Of a stretch of DNA of 55,650 nucleotides, positions 21,160 to 30,393 are shown in pieces. The notes beneath the pieces were generated by a model. It was given only the letters and a program-made list of their open reading frames with translations. It ran no database searches and had not been told where the DNA came from. Source of the DNA: Mesostigma viride (Eukaryota; Streptophyta; Mesostigmatophyceae; Mesostigmatales; Mesostigmataceae); NCBI GenBank assembly GCA_009746045.1, contig RPFO01000412.1, positions 200,001-255,650 of the forward strand. The letters are read 5' to 3'. Within the stretch, counting starts at the first letter, position 1. Each line of letters opens with the position of its first letter. The translations under genes were made by a program, and so were the position numbers.

Positions 21160-21700
21160 CGGCCTCGACTCTTTGGGGGTATGTCTTGGAAGGATATCAC
21201 GCCGGCTGCCGGCTGCCGTGGCATCTCCCGGCCGCCCGGCAGGAAGAGCTGCTTTCCCTGGACGAGCGGGTGGGTCAGGCGGTGGTCGAGTTCGTCACGG
21301 CGGTGGCTCGAGACGCACAGGTCTCGGTGCGGGCGGCCTACCTCGCGGGCGGCGCCGACCTGGGCCTCATGTCCCCGCGGCAGCTTCGCCTCTTCTTGGA
21401 CGCCCAGGCCCCGCCTCCCGGCCCGGTTGCCAGTGGGGGCTTTCTCATCACCTCCCTCAGCCTGGCGCAGGCCGCCATGCTGCGTGTGGAGTTCGGGGCC
21501 CCCATCGCGGTTCAGGGCGGCCAGGCCATCTTGGTGGACTCGGCCGGGCGCGCCCAGCCCCTAACCGCGGGGACGCCTGTTTCTGCCTTCCTCCACGACA
21601 TCCTGGAGTTGGCAGGCATCCCGCACGAATGGCACCCCGCGGCTGACCAACCGGTCGGCATCCTCTCGCGCGCCCAGATTGCCGCCTCCCGGGTTGCTGG
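21156..21700 (+). CDS. LINE ORF region, unassigned central segment
   Basis: From about 21156 the open frame reads a folded-looking segment of about 180 residues without compositional bias (WGYVLEGYHAGCRLPWHLP, LMSPRQLRLFLDAQ, GGFLITSLSLAQAAMLRVEF, AFLHDILELAGIPHEW). I do not recognise the fold. One candidate is a divergent OTU-type cysteine protease, since OTU domains occur in some dual-endonuclease LINEs, but I do not see the expected D-G-N-C signature, so I make no call. The segment joins the PHD part upstream and the RING part downstream through single frame changes (near 21159 and 21690). Confidence 0.6.
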
Positions 21701-22605
21701 GAGGCCGGCTGGGACCCGCCCCCCCTCATGTCCGGTCCCTTCTGGAGGGGGACGACCCCGAGTCGGGCTCCTGTGCCATCTGCCTTGAGCCCTTCCGGCC
21801 GGGGGATGGCTTGTGTCGCCTGCCCGCGTGCGGCCACACATTCCATCAAGCGTGCATCGCGCGCAGCTTGCTCCACTCCGTGCCGCGCTGCCCGTTGTGC
21901 CGGGCTGTTGTGCCGCCCCCTGGGACTGCGCTTCCTCTCGGCCCGCCCCCGGTCTCGCTGGGTCCCCTGCCGGGTCCCCACCGGGCCCCGGGGCCAGCTG
22001 CCTCCCCGACCCCTCGGCCTCCGCCCCCGGCCTCGTTGCCGGGGCCTGGGGTGGTCGCGGGCGCGCTGGCGAGTCCCCCTGGGAGGGGCGCCGGCGTTCT
22101 CGATCCCCCTCCGCTGGGGGTCTCCCCGGTGGGCACTGCCTCCTCCGTGGCCCCGGCGGGCCTGCCGGGCGCTGGTCGGGTCGTGGTGCGCGCGCCTGCC
22201 GGCCCGGCTGGGGAGACGCCGCAGGCCCCACGTCCTGCCTTTGCTGGCGCCGCTCCCCGCCACTCAGCGCCCGCCGACGGCCTTCACCGGTGTGCCGTGC
22301 TGCTTCCCACGGGGTCCCCGTGTGCGGGTGTGTTCCACAACCGTAACCTCCTCTGCCAGCACCTTCGCGCTGTGCACCCCGATCTCGGCGCGGCGGATCT
22401 GCAGGCCATGAGCTGTTACCGGTGCCCGGAAGCTCACTGCCAGCGGGTGTACTCCATTCACGGGCGCGCTCAGCACGCGCGCGCCTGTGTTGCTCAACGG
22501 CCCCTCAACCGGCCAGCAGTCCCGGCCCCCTCCCCCCTCCCGCCTCGGCTCCCCCGGCTCCCAGCCCCCGCCGCCCGACTACTCGGCCAGTTGGCGTTGG
22601 CTTGA
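21700..22605 (+). CDS. LINE ORF region, RING-H2 finger and C2H2-like fingers
   Basis: At about 21768-21902 is a RING-H2 finger of C3H2C3 type: CAIC-x15-C-x-H-x2-H-x2-C-x11-CPLC. RING-H2 proteins are typically E3 ubiquitin ligases, so the product might ubiquitinate host or element proteins (inference). A Pro-rich linker follows. Two C2H2/C2HC-like fingers then lie at about 22288-22500 (C-x9-C-x12-H-x4-H, then C-x4-C-x11-H-x3-C), in the place where R2-type proteins keep their DNA-binding fingers ahead of RT. The frame stops at 22605 and is resumed in another frame at 22640-22714, leading into the RT. Confidence 0.85.
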   Translation, partial: GGRLGPAPPHVRSLLEGDDPESGSCAICLEPFRPGDGLCRLPACGHTFHQACIARSLLHSVPRCPLCRAVVPPPGTALPLGPPPVSLGPLPGPHRAPGPAASPTPRPPPPASLPGPGVVAGALASPPGRGAGVLDPPPLGVSPVGTASSVAPAGLPGAGRVVVRAPAGPAGETPQAPRPAFAGAAPRHSAPADGLHRCAVLLPTGSPCAGVFHNRNLLCQHLRAVHPDLGAADLQAMSCYRCPEAHCQRVYSIHGRAQHARACVAQRPLNRPAVPAPSPLPPRLPRLPAPAARLLGQLALA

Positions 22606-22639
22606 CACGGTCCCTGGGATGCATGCGCCATCAACCCGA

Positions 22640-25490
22640 CGTCTACCCTGACCGACCTCCCCCACCGCGCGCGTAGCCTTTTCGCGCAATGTGCAATCGT
22701 TTCTCTCCGGCGCATGCACGCCGCTCCGGACGACCCGCTGGGCTTTAAACTGCACATGGTGACCCCCCGCCTGCTCCTCACCCCTCTCGGGCGTGGTGTG
22801 CGCGGCCTCCAGGGTGCGGTTATTGCCCGTTGCCGACGCTTTCTGCAGGGGGACTGGGAGGGGCTGTTTGGCGTGCCGCCCCCGCGCACGGCCCGGCTGT
22901 CGGGGGAGGTCAACTTCGAGCGGGTGGCCGCCGACGTCATCCGCCTCGTCCGCGAGGGGCAGCTCAGCCGGGCCATGACCCGCTTGGAAATGGCCAAGCT
23001 CGCCCCCGCCAATGCGGCTACCCTGGCGGCCTTGGAGGCTCTTCACCCTGCGGAGCCCGGATTCCAGCTGCCCGTGCCGGACCCCCTGCCGGCCCCCCTC
23101 CGGCTGGACCGCGACTGCTTCCTGGAGGTGATGCGTGAGGTCCCGCGGGCTTCCTCTACCGGGCCGTCGGGCTGGCGCTACGAGCACTTGGAGGTCCTGG
23201 TGGGGCATGGGGGCGAGGACATTCTCTTTGACACCCTCATTGACCTGGCGGCTGGTCGCGTTCCTCCCGCTGCGCGCGAGTGGTTAGCGGGCGCTCGCCT
23301 CCTCGCTCTGCTCAAGGGTGTCTTGCCCCCCCCGAGGGCAAGGTGCGCCCGATCGCCTGCGGTGAGGTGCTCCGCAAGCTCGTGGGCAAAGTGATCTGCC
23401 GCCAAAAGGCGCCCGAGCTCCGTGCCTTTTTCTGCCCGCCCCTCGCAGCGGGTGAGACCTCGGTGGCGGCCCAGCTGGGGGTGACGACTCCAGGCGGGGC
23501 GGATATCCTCATCCATTCGGTGCAGGCCTACCTCGAGGCCCACCCCACCCACGCTGTCGTCAAGGTCGACTGCCACAACGCGTTCAACAGTCTGTCCCGC
23601 GCCAGCATGTTTGCGGCCGTCATGGAGTCCTTCGAGGACTTGTACGCTTGGACAGCCGTGTGCTACGGCCAGCCCGGCCAACTGGTTCACATCATGGAGG
23701 ACGGCACTCGCGGCGGCCTGCTGTCGCGGTCGGGCACCCAGCAAGGGGACCCCCTGGGACCCCTGTACTTTGCCGCCCCCCTCCAGGGTTGCCTCCAAGC
23801 GGTCCATGCTGCCCACCCGGCGGTCGCTATTCAGGCCTACTTGGATGATATCTACCTTCTGGGCCCTGTGCCGGACACCACCGCGGCTCTGCTGGCACTG
23901 CAGACCGCGGTGGCCGACATCAACCTCCAGTTGACCCTTGCCAAGTGCGCGGTGTACTCGCCCCAAGGTGATTGCTCCGGCTTTCCGCCCCAGCTCTTGG
24001 GCCGGGACGAGCGCCTCCATGGGTTGGATGTCCTCGGCGTTCCGGTTGGCGACCCCGCGTTTGTCATCGATGCTCTGCGGGCCGCCCTCGAGGCACGCAC
24101 TGAGGTACTGCCCTTGATTGCGCGCCTTCATGATTCGCAGACCAAGGGTCTGCTTCTGTGGTTTTGCGCTCACCCTCGCGTCGTTCACTGGCTCCGGGGC
24201 GCTCTTCCGTCTCAGGTCCGGCTGGCCGCCGAGGGCCACGACGAACGCATCCAGTCGGCCTTGGCGCAGCTGGTCCCGGGCCCCGACCTCCCGCCACATG
24301 CTATTCGCATTGCCTCCCTGCCTGCACGGATGGGTGGCTGCGGTCTGACTCGTGCCGCCCGGCTGGCCCCAGCAGCCTTTTTGGGCTCCGTCGCTCAGTC
24401 GTGGGCGGAAAGCTGCCGGCTCCTGCCCCTTTTGGCAACGGCAGCGCCTGACCTCCTGGACCCCAGCAGCCCTTTGCCCTTCGTCACCGCCATCCAGGAG
24501 GCCTATGCTGAGATCCAGCAGGCCTGTTCTCCCGTCCGTGCCGCTCAGGCGGTACAGCGCCACCTCCCTCGCGGCACTCCCTCGGTCGCCTCCGTTCAAT
24601 CTCCCGCCGCATTCCCTGCTCGCGTCATCGATAAACACCAGAAAACCTACGCGGGTATTCTGCACACGGCTGATTGGATTGCTCTTTTCGCGGACCTCAA
24701 CGCCCAGGGACGTGCGTGGCTGTTCTCGCTTTCCTTGCGGAGTGTGGGCTCGGCGTACCTTCGTGCTCTTCCCATGGCCCCCCCATTCGCCTTGGCTCCC
24801 AGCCACTACTCGGTGGCGCTCCGGCACCAGCTATTTGCCCCGCAGCCTCTTGTTCCGGCCGGGCGGCCTTGTGGTAGCTGTGGGCAGCCGCTGGATCCCA
24901 CGGGGACTCACTACCTTGCCTGCATGGGGGGCCAACAGAATCAGAATTGGTATTTGTATTTGCACACTGTCCTCCTGACGGTGGTGCTCGCCATGATTCG
25001 GTCGGTTTTCCCCCACGCGAACATCCGGTCCGAGGATGCGGATGGCGCTGCCTTCTATTCCCCCAACCACCGGCCTGACATCGTGGTGCTGGACTTTGAG
25101 GGGGGTGGCCGGCATCTGCTTATTGACGTTTCGGTGGCGCGGCCCTTGGCTCTTAGCCACGTGGCTGGGGCCTCCCTCACGGCAGGTTACACGGCGGACC
25201 GGGCGGAGCGGGCCAAGCTCCTGGCCTACGGCGACGTCGGGCACCATCGTGTGGTGCCCTTTGTCCTGGAGGAGTTTGGGGCCATGGGGCCCCTGACCTC
25301 CGCCTTCTTCAAGGAGTGTTGCCGGCTCCGGGAGGACCGGCTGGACCTGGAGGGCCAGCGGGCCCCATGGTCGGCGCGGACCTGGACGTCATATTGGCGT
25401 CAGCGCTTGTCGGTGGCGCTGACTCGGGCCATGGCGGACATCATGCTCCGCCGTACGCGGGCTGATTTTGCGGTGCAGCAGGGCTATTAG
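22640..25490 (+). CDS. LINE ORF region, reverse transcriptase and restriction-like endonuclease
   Basis: One frame covers RT lead-in blocks to 23330 (STGPSGWRYEHLEVL near 23155). After a frame change at a C-run (23328-23334) the long frame to 25490 carries EGKVRPIACGEVLRKLVGK, VKVDCHNAFNSLSR near 23560, SGTQQGDPLGPLYF near 23730 and the catalytic AYLDD near 23838. YLDD instead of the usual YADD/FADD marks a distinct RT group. The C-terminus has CGSC...GTHYLAC, a CCHC knuckle (near 24870-24925), and RPDIVVLDF...LLIDVSV (near 25070-25135), the PD-x-D core of restriction-like endonucleases that nick the target. No APE domain is seen. Apart from the one shift the frame is clean for more than 2 kb. 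Confidence 0.9.
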
Positions 25491-25623
25491 GTTCCTCCCG
25501 TTAGGCGTTTCCATTGGTCTTATCGTAGTATAGAGCTTTGACATGGCTCTGTATATAGGTTTATAGCTGGGCGTTTGCTTTGGTTTGAGTGATTTCACTC
25601 TGCTGTAAGTAATTATATTTTTA
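25491..25623 (+). other. LINE 3' UTR
   Basis: 133 bp between the stop codon and the right target duplication. It contains a short hairpin (AGAGC...GCTCT near 25530) and ends in an AT-rich stretch. In RLE LINEs the 3' UTR structure is what the RT recognises for target-primed synthesis. Confidence 0.7.
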
Positions 25624-25640
25624 ACATATTAGCTAGGGTC

Positions 25641-25844
25641 ATGGCAGTGTAAGTATTGTTTCCTTCGTAGTACCCTGGTTTTATTCGGTATGTGGCGTAT
25701 TATAATAGAATGCATTGAGAGCAGAGTCGTCGCGTCCTAGGTCTTATAGCCAATAAAGCTCCTCACTCCTAGGTATGTGCATCCTCACTAGTTTAGGTAC
25801 GGTTAGGCGAGGTGTTTGGGATAGAGTAGAGCCAGGGCGTAACA
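25641..25844 (+). repeat. G1 3' LTR, right part
   Basis: Continues the 3' LTR after the LINE and ends GGGCGTAACA. The GGTGG target duplication follows at 25845-25849. The right copy of the LINE duplication is 25624-25640. Confidence 0.95.
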
Positions 25845-25849
25845 GGTGG

Positions 25850-26062
25850 CAGAAGATTGTCAAGGCTCACACGCCCAACCCTGCATGTGGGCAAGGCCCC
25901 TCCCCCCAAGAGGCGGAGGCGTTTTGACGAGTAGGGCAGTTAGGATTTTTCTAGACTAGGTAGATTAGCGTTAGGATAGTTAGATTACGCGGCTCTCCCC
26001 TTTCCACCACCCATCAAGGAATATGTGCTACATGATCTCCCAACGGAGGCATGTTATAATTT
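25850..26062 (+). mobile_element. LINE A, 3' part (C-terminus and 3' UTR)
   Basis: The ORF frame ending RW at 11005 resumes here (QKIVKAHTPNP) and stops at 25925-25927. About 135 bp of 3' UTR follow, ending in a TTTAA-type tail. A homologous 3' end (RWQTIVQTHTPAP, same UTR phrases such as TGCTACATGATCTCCCAACGG) is at 32260-32525. This confirms that G1 split a LINE gene. Confidence 0.9.
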
Positions 26063-26102
26063 AATTTAATTTAATCTGCCGCCATTATAATTAATTAATC
26101 AA

Positions 26103-26340
26103 TAGACACGTGACTGCATTGCATGATCACGTGAGCATAAGTCCTCAGTGGGAGGGGAACATGGGATGGAATGGATGGTGCATGTAAGCTATCTAGGTCC
26201 TAGTTACAGGTTTGTGGGCACCGCGGCCCGAATTGCTATGAATGCCATACGCGGTCACACGCGGAGCCCCCACAGACTTGGGGGTGGTCTCCTTCATCAC
26301 TACTTGCCATCTATCCTTGCGTACTATCTGCCTCCATATA
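26103..26340 (+). repeat. Second copy of the LINE A 5' region
   Basis: Matches 7516-7742 with small differences, including an extra ATTGCATG-like piece in the CACGTG dyad and TGCA-containing changes. Homology ends near 26338, and beyond it lies the inverted 3' end of LINE B. It starts after an ATTAAT tract, as the first copy does. Confidence 0.9.
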
Positions 26341-27840
26341 TTACAGACAAACCAGGAGGCTGCCCGGGTGTGAGCCCGTCACGTCTAGTGTAGCACTTGT
26401 CCATATATGCCGAGTCTATCATGAAAAGTCCACGGGTGCATGGCGGCCCCGCCGCGCGCTGCCTGGGGCACGCCAGGTGAGGACATATCGCCCAGGCTGG
26501 GCGGGCTTGGTGCCAGCTAGCTAGTCTATCTGATGTGTCTCGTACCTGATCTGTGCGGGCCAGGTGCCCGGCTAGGCCCAGGCGCCTGTGCCTAATAATG
26601 TGGGAAACATAGGGCAAATCAGCGTACAAATCCTCATTACTCATGTGCAAACCTAAGGGGATGTTAAGGGCCTTGCGCAGCATCTTGGTGACATTGCCGG
26701 TCGAGTCGTTGCTCCAACTCCTGCGTCAGTCCAGGTCTCGGCGCCGTAGGTCAGGATTTTCAGACTGACGGCCTTGAAGAGCTTACGCTTGACGATCCGG
26801 GGTACAGCGGGGTTGCTCCACCAGCGGCGGTGGTCATGGAGTTGCGCCCACGCCATGCCGATCCGTGTCGTCATGTCGTCCTCGCAGTCGGGAAGCCAAC
26901 TGCTGAGCAGCTTGAAGCGGCCTGAAATAGACGTAGTTGCGTACCTCGGTACAGTCCGGTCTAAGAGGCAGGGTGTGGGTGGGGGGCCTGCCATGCCGAG
27001 GGCCAGGGCCTCCGTTATTGGGCTGATTTCTAGACCAACCGCCCGAGCCTCAATCGAGCGCCAGGCAGTCCAGCCAAAGTTGGGCAGACTCCGGCTTCTC
27101 GATGAGCGTGATGTTGTCGGCTGATGAGGTCAGCTAGTAAATTCTGCTTGTTAGTCGGCCCCCCTTCTCCAAGCTCGTTCGTGATCGCTAGGCCAGGGGC
27201 ACGGCCTGCAATGCTAGCAAAGTGAGCACGTGCCTGGCGCATATAACATAATCCACTACAATAATAAACAGGTACGGCGACAGGACGCAACCCTGCCAGA
27301 CGCCGGTCTAGCTGCAGTAGGCATGGCGGGGTAAAGCCGTGTTGAGTGCGCACCGAAGTGGTCGACCCCTCATACAGCGTGCGGATGACGGTAATCAGGG
27401 GAGTGGGACGCGAGCGCGAGAAAGTATACTCCTATAGAGCGTCCCAGAGGACAGAATCAAAAGCCTTGATCATTCGAAGTCGACGAAGATCAGGATGGCG
27501 GGAAACTCGCCAGGTTGCAGGAGAGCGATTTCCTCAAAGAGGCGACGCGCGACGAAGATGGCCATGACGGTGTTGCGCCCAGGACGAAAGCCCATTTGAC
27601 TTTCCCCTAGGTGACGGTCGAGAGCAGAACGAACTTCTTGAAGGCGGTTGAGGATCATGCGCATGAACAACTTGAGTGCGGCGCTCTGGATGCAGACTCC
27701 TCGGTAGTTGGCGGGGTCGTCAGGTGCGACCCATAAAGCACGTGTTCCCGGATCTTGATGGGGGGCTGTTGAAAAAAGCCGCCCGGGCCGCGCGGTCGAC
27801 GTCAAAAAAGGTTGAAAATAACCTGTCGACGTCAAAGTCG
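26340..27840 (-). pseudogene. LINE B: decayed reverse transcriptase, minus strand
   Basis: Read from 27840 down, the pieces match the LINE A RT in order: NYRGVCIQSAALKLFMRM near 27700, ESQMGFRPGRNT near 27590, FLIFVDF-type block near 27480, then a degenerate catalytic block near 27125 where the YADD equivalent reads SADN, ILTYGAETW near 26745 and RRLGLAGHLART near 26570. Stops and frameshifts occur throughout. It is a different subfamily from LINE A and is inactive. Confidence 0.85.
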
Positions 27841-28117
27841 CGCTCGGACCAGCTCAGCCGGTTCGCCAGGGCGACTGCGCTTGGGCTCAGGCGACGCCGA
27901 GGGCGAGGCAAGCCCAGAAGGGACCTGGGCGACCACCAGTGCTCGACTAGTGGCACCGCGCTGCCTTCCGGGCCTGACGGCGGAGCTGCAGCCGGAGCTG
28001 CAGACGTATTTTCAGGGCTCGGTGCAGCCGCAAGGCCCTGCGTTGCGTAGAATTAGAGCGCGTTTGCTCGTCATGATATATTTGCGTAATGGCTTGCGCC
28101 AACCAAATTGAAGTAGG
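27841..28117 (+). other. GC-rich segment with a motif-less open frame
   Basis: An open frame (27812-28111, plus) ends in a charged helical stretch (RRIRARLLVMIYLRNGLRQ). It may belong to a retroelement ORF. It is cut by the hAT-like element at 28126. No function assigned. Confidence 0.25.
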
Positions 28118-28482
28118 AAAAGGTGCCAGGTTGGCAAATACGTGCGTATTGTCAAAATAAATACGGCAATACGCGTTTTTTTGGCCCCGACATACTATAC
28201 GCGTATTTTGTCAGGAATACGTGATTTGGGCTTATAAATTTTCAAGGTTCGAGCTGGGGCAGCGCTTGGCGCCAGGCCAACCGGATCGACCGTGGCGCGG
28301 CGCCTACCTTCACCAAGATTTTCTACTATGAACTAGGCTTTTCGCAAGTCCAGTAATGACTTGGCAGTTGGCAAGCTAGCTAAAATTACACGGAGAGAGT
28401 GCCATACAGCACAATGAAAATGCCAGCTGTGCTGGGAACGTGGTACTTATAACACAGCCTGCCAGTGTATCATTAATATTGC

Positions 28483-28737
28483 ATGGCGGTGTGCCATTGG
28501 CGGGATTTTGTCGCCAAGGCTAAACGTGTTTTTGCAGCCATGCCAGAAAAAGGGCCAGAGCATAGTTTTGTGACGAAAAGAACTGTCTTGGTGAAGGATG
28601 CGCTGGGGAAAACGGTTTCGCAGCTGAAGTTCAGCTGCTCATTTTGCGGCGACAATTTTACCAGTGGAGATGGCAAGCAGATTAGTGCGACCCGCGGATG
28701 CGCGCACATTTTGCGGGCATCGCAGGGCAGGGCATAG
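28483..28737 (+). pseudogene. hAT N-terminal fragment with BED-like zinc finger
   Basis: 84 codons from ATG 28483. FSCSFCGDNFTSGDG followed by RGCAHIL fits a BED-type finger (C-x2-C ... H), the DNA-binding domain at the start of hAT transposases. It ends prematurely. The next fragment downstream continues the same theme. Confidence 0.55.
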
Positions 28738-28851
28738 ATGCTTGCCCTGACGCAAAGATTGGTCAGAAACGGAGGTTAGAATTCCAGGAGTTGTGGAGCA
28801 AGAAGGCCGGGCTGAAGGCTGAGGAAGCAGCAGCACCTTAGCTTCAGGACA

Positions 28852-29034
28852 ATGGCGGAGAGCGGCCACGGCCTTGCTTCGGGGTCGGCCGGTGCAGGAG
28901 ATCCTCGCCAGCAGACAATCACGAGGTTTGTGAGCCCCATAAACGAAAAGGAATGCTATCTCCTGATGGCGAACTTCTTTGTTGAGAATGCTATATTTCC
29001 TTTCACGCGGCTCAGAGCCGCTATTTCAAGCTAG
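28852..29034 (+). pseudogene. hAT transposase fragment
   Basis: 60 codons. TITRFVSPINEKECYLLMANFFVENAIFPFTRL resembles the segment of hAT transposases after the BED finger (family pattern: a hydrophobic helix, then N-x-I-PF). The catalytic DDE region and the C-terminal dimerisation domain are absent. Confidence 0.55.
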
Positions 29035-29407
29035 GCGATGATTGCCGGCCTTAGTCAGTAAAAAGGGCTGATCACTGCTCCCGGACTTGGCATGCACAAT
29101 GAATGCATGCTTGCAAGGAATGTGCACATGCAGTAATGGGTAAATTATGGTGGCAGGTTGGTAGGGAATAAGTGCGAGGAATGGTGCAGATTAAATTATG
29201 CCTTCCACCATATAATTTACTGATATCCATGCATAACTATGCCCCTAACTAAGGCCTAAACCCTAAAGGCCCATTCATAACCATGCTGTGCACACACGGC
29301 CACGTATCAGTCTAGTGACGTATTCTGCCAGGCTCCACGTATAATTACTCGTATTTTGAGACCGACGTATTTGACGTACCGACGTATTGGCCAACCTGGA
29401 AAAGTTG

Positions 29408-29699
29408 TATGATATAGAAAGAGTACGCCTCTGCATGGGCCAGCCACTTAGTATAGGCTGGGCACGTTACACAATTAAATATTAACGTTTGTAATTACCC
29501 GCAGGTGCTGGCCCATGCAGTGACCAGGGGTCTTTGATCTAATTATAGTTGTCTATAGCAAAATCTTGCCCAGGCGGGGCCTGTTTGTCCTGCATTACAT
29601 CCGGGGATCTCAGTCGACTGAGATATAGACAGTACTCCTACGGGCCAAAAGCTCACGTAGTACATCTTGCACAAGTTCCAAATTAAATCTTGAACTGAG
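29408..29699. other. Spacer, nothing recognised
   Basis: About 290 bp of mixed sequence between the hAT-like element and LINE C. No gene or repeat boundary seen. Confidence 0.4.
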
Positions 29700-30378
29700 C
29701 ACTGGGGAGCATGCTCCCTGACACCGCGGACGATGTGGACACCCGCGCATTGGCCTGGCCTGCATGGGCCAGGCTCCGCTCGCTCAACACCTACTGGCAC
29801 TCGAACCGGGACCTGGGCGACTGGGACCGCAAGCGAGTGCTCTTACTCAAGGTCCTAGCTGGTCCTGCATGACGGTGCTCACGTACGTAATATGGCGCCT
29901 ACTAGGCATGGACGTTCACGGACACTAGCTGGTCACCCAGCTGAACGGCACGTTTTCCAGGATGCTCCGACAGGTCCTGAATGTACAGGGTTTTCTATAT
30001 ACACATAGTACTTGTCTCAGTAGTGGTCATTAGAGTCTTTGTATAAGGGTATGCCTCGCATTACGGATGAGAAATTAGGCAGCGTAGGATAGCTGATTGA
30101 TTTGCAGCCTGCAGGACATCTTGCTCGCACCAGTCAGGTAGACTTCGACTACCTCGCCGTCTGCATGCATGGCCGGCCCGGCCCCCAGCGGCTTGGCCAG
30201 CCAGGGCAGCATCATATTCTGACCTGGCCTGGGCCCAAGGACAAACCCGGCAGACGGATTGGTAGACCTGTCATGAACTATACAGATCAGTTGCTGGCCG
30301 ACCAGTGGTGGTCCCAGCCATGCTAGTTTGAACACCACATTTCCTCCCTAGCTCTCTCTTGCTTGGACTGCTATCAGT
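29700..30378 (+). pseudogene. LINE C: C-terminal LINE fragment
   Basis: Colinear with LINE A 10405-10990 (the reading LPDTADDVDTR at its start, GHLARTSQ near 30120, then LTWPGPKD near 30225). It has many small insertions, several of exactly 4 bp carrying GCAT or CTAG. It ends in a 15-base A run at 30379. A 5'-truncated, decayed copy. Confidence 0.85.
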
Positions 30379-30393
30379 AAAAAAAAAAAAAAA
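30379..30393 (+). repeat. A15 tract at the end of LINE C
   Basis: An A run directly after the LINE C homology. It could be a poly(A) tail of the retrotransposed fragment. Confidence 0.6.

Larger units (their letters stand above)
19375..25623 (+). mobile_element. RLE-type LINE with PHD and RING fingers, full length
   Basis: This 6249-bp insertion lies inside the G1 3' LTR with a 17-bp target duplication. Order: five identical 170-bp repeats, a GC-rich hairpin leader, a GC-rich ORF region (20333-25490), and an AT-richer 3' UTR of about 130 bp. There is no poly(A); the 3' end is TTTTTAAC-like. The ORF encodes a PHD finger, an unassigned segment, a RING-H2 finger, C2H2-like fingers, RT, CCHC and a PD-D/E-K type endonuclease. 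RLE-type LINEs (R2, CRE, NeSL and related groups) normally carry only zinc-finger/Myb DNA-binding N-termini, so the PHD-RING combination stands out. Identical repeats and a clear TSD suggest recent insertion. Confidence 0.9.
11006..25844 (+). mobile_element. G1: Ty3/Gypsy chromovirus-family LTR retrotransposon, with nested LINE
   Basis: The LTRs begin TGTTACG and end CGTAACA. The 5' LTR is 11006-11554. The 3' LTR is 19029-19374 plus 25641-25844, split by the RLE-type LINE. The target duplication GGTGG flanks the whole. The two LTRs differ at only about half a dozen positions over 549 bp, so the insertion is fairly recent. The interior matches G2 gene for gene but carries stops, recurrent 4-bp insertions and at least two large deletions (RT catalytic core to RNase H, and integrase C-terminus to the start of ORF3). 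Confidence 0.95.
28126..29399. mobile_element. hAT-like DNA transposon, internally deleted
   Basis: The ends are inverted: CCAGGTTGGCAAATACGT on the left and its near complement (CCAGGTTGGCCAATACGT) on the right. They are flanked by the 8-bp near duplication AAAAGGTG/AAAAGTTG. Eight-bp duplications are typical of hAT elements. Subterminal ACGTAT/CGTATT motifs crowd both ends, as expected for transposase binding sites. The 1.27-kb interior keeps only N-terminal transposase fragments, so it is non-autonomous. Confidence 0.8.

Noticed and set aside
20562-22263. Long minus-strand ORFs (up to 268 codons)
   Set aside because: Arg/Pro/Gly-rich antisense shadows of the PHD/RING region.
23836-23865. 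Group II intron or LTR-type RT because of YLDD
   Set aside because: The surrounding blocks (GTQQGDPLGPL), the C-terminal CCHC and RLE, and the long TSD without LTRs mark it as a non-LTR element.
23178-24827. 549-codon minus-strand ORF
   Set aside because: It lies opposite the RT frame of the RLE LINE. GC-rich codon use leaves the antisense strand open; no motif is present.
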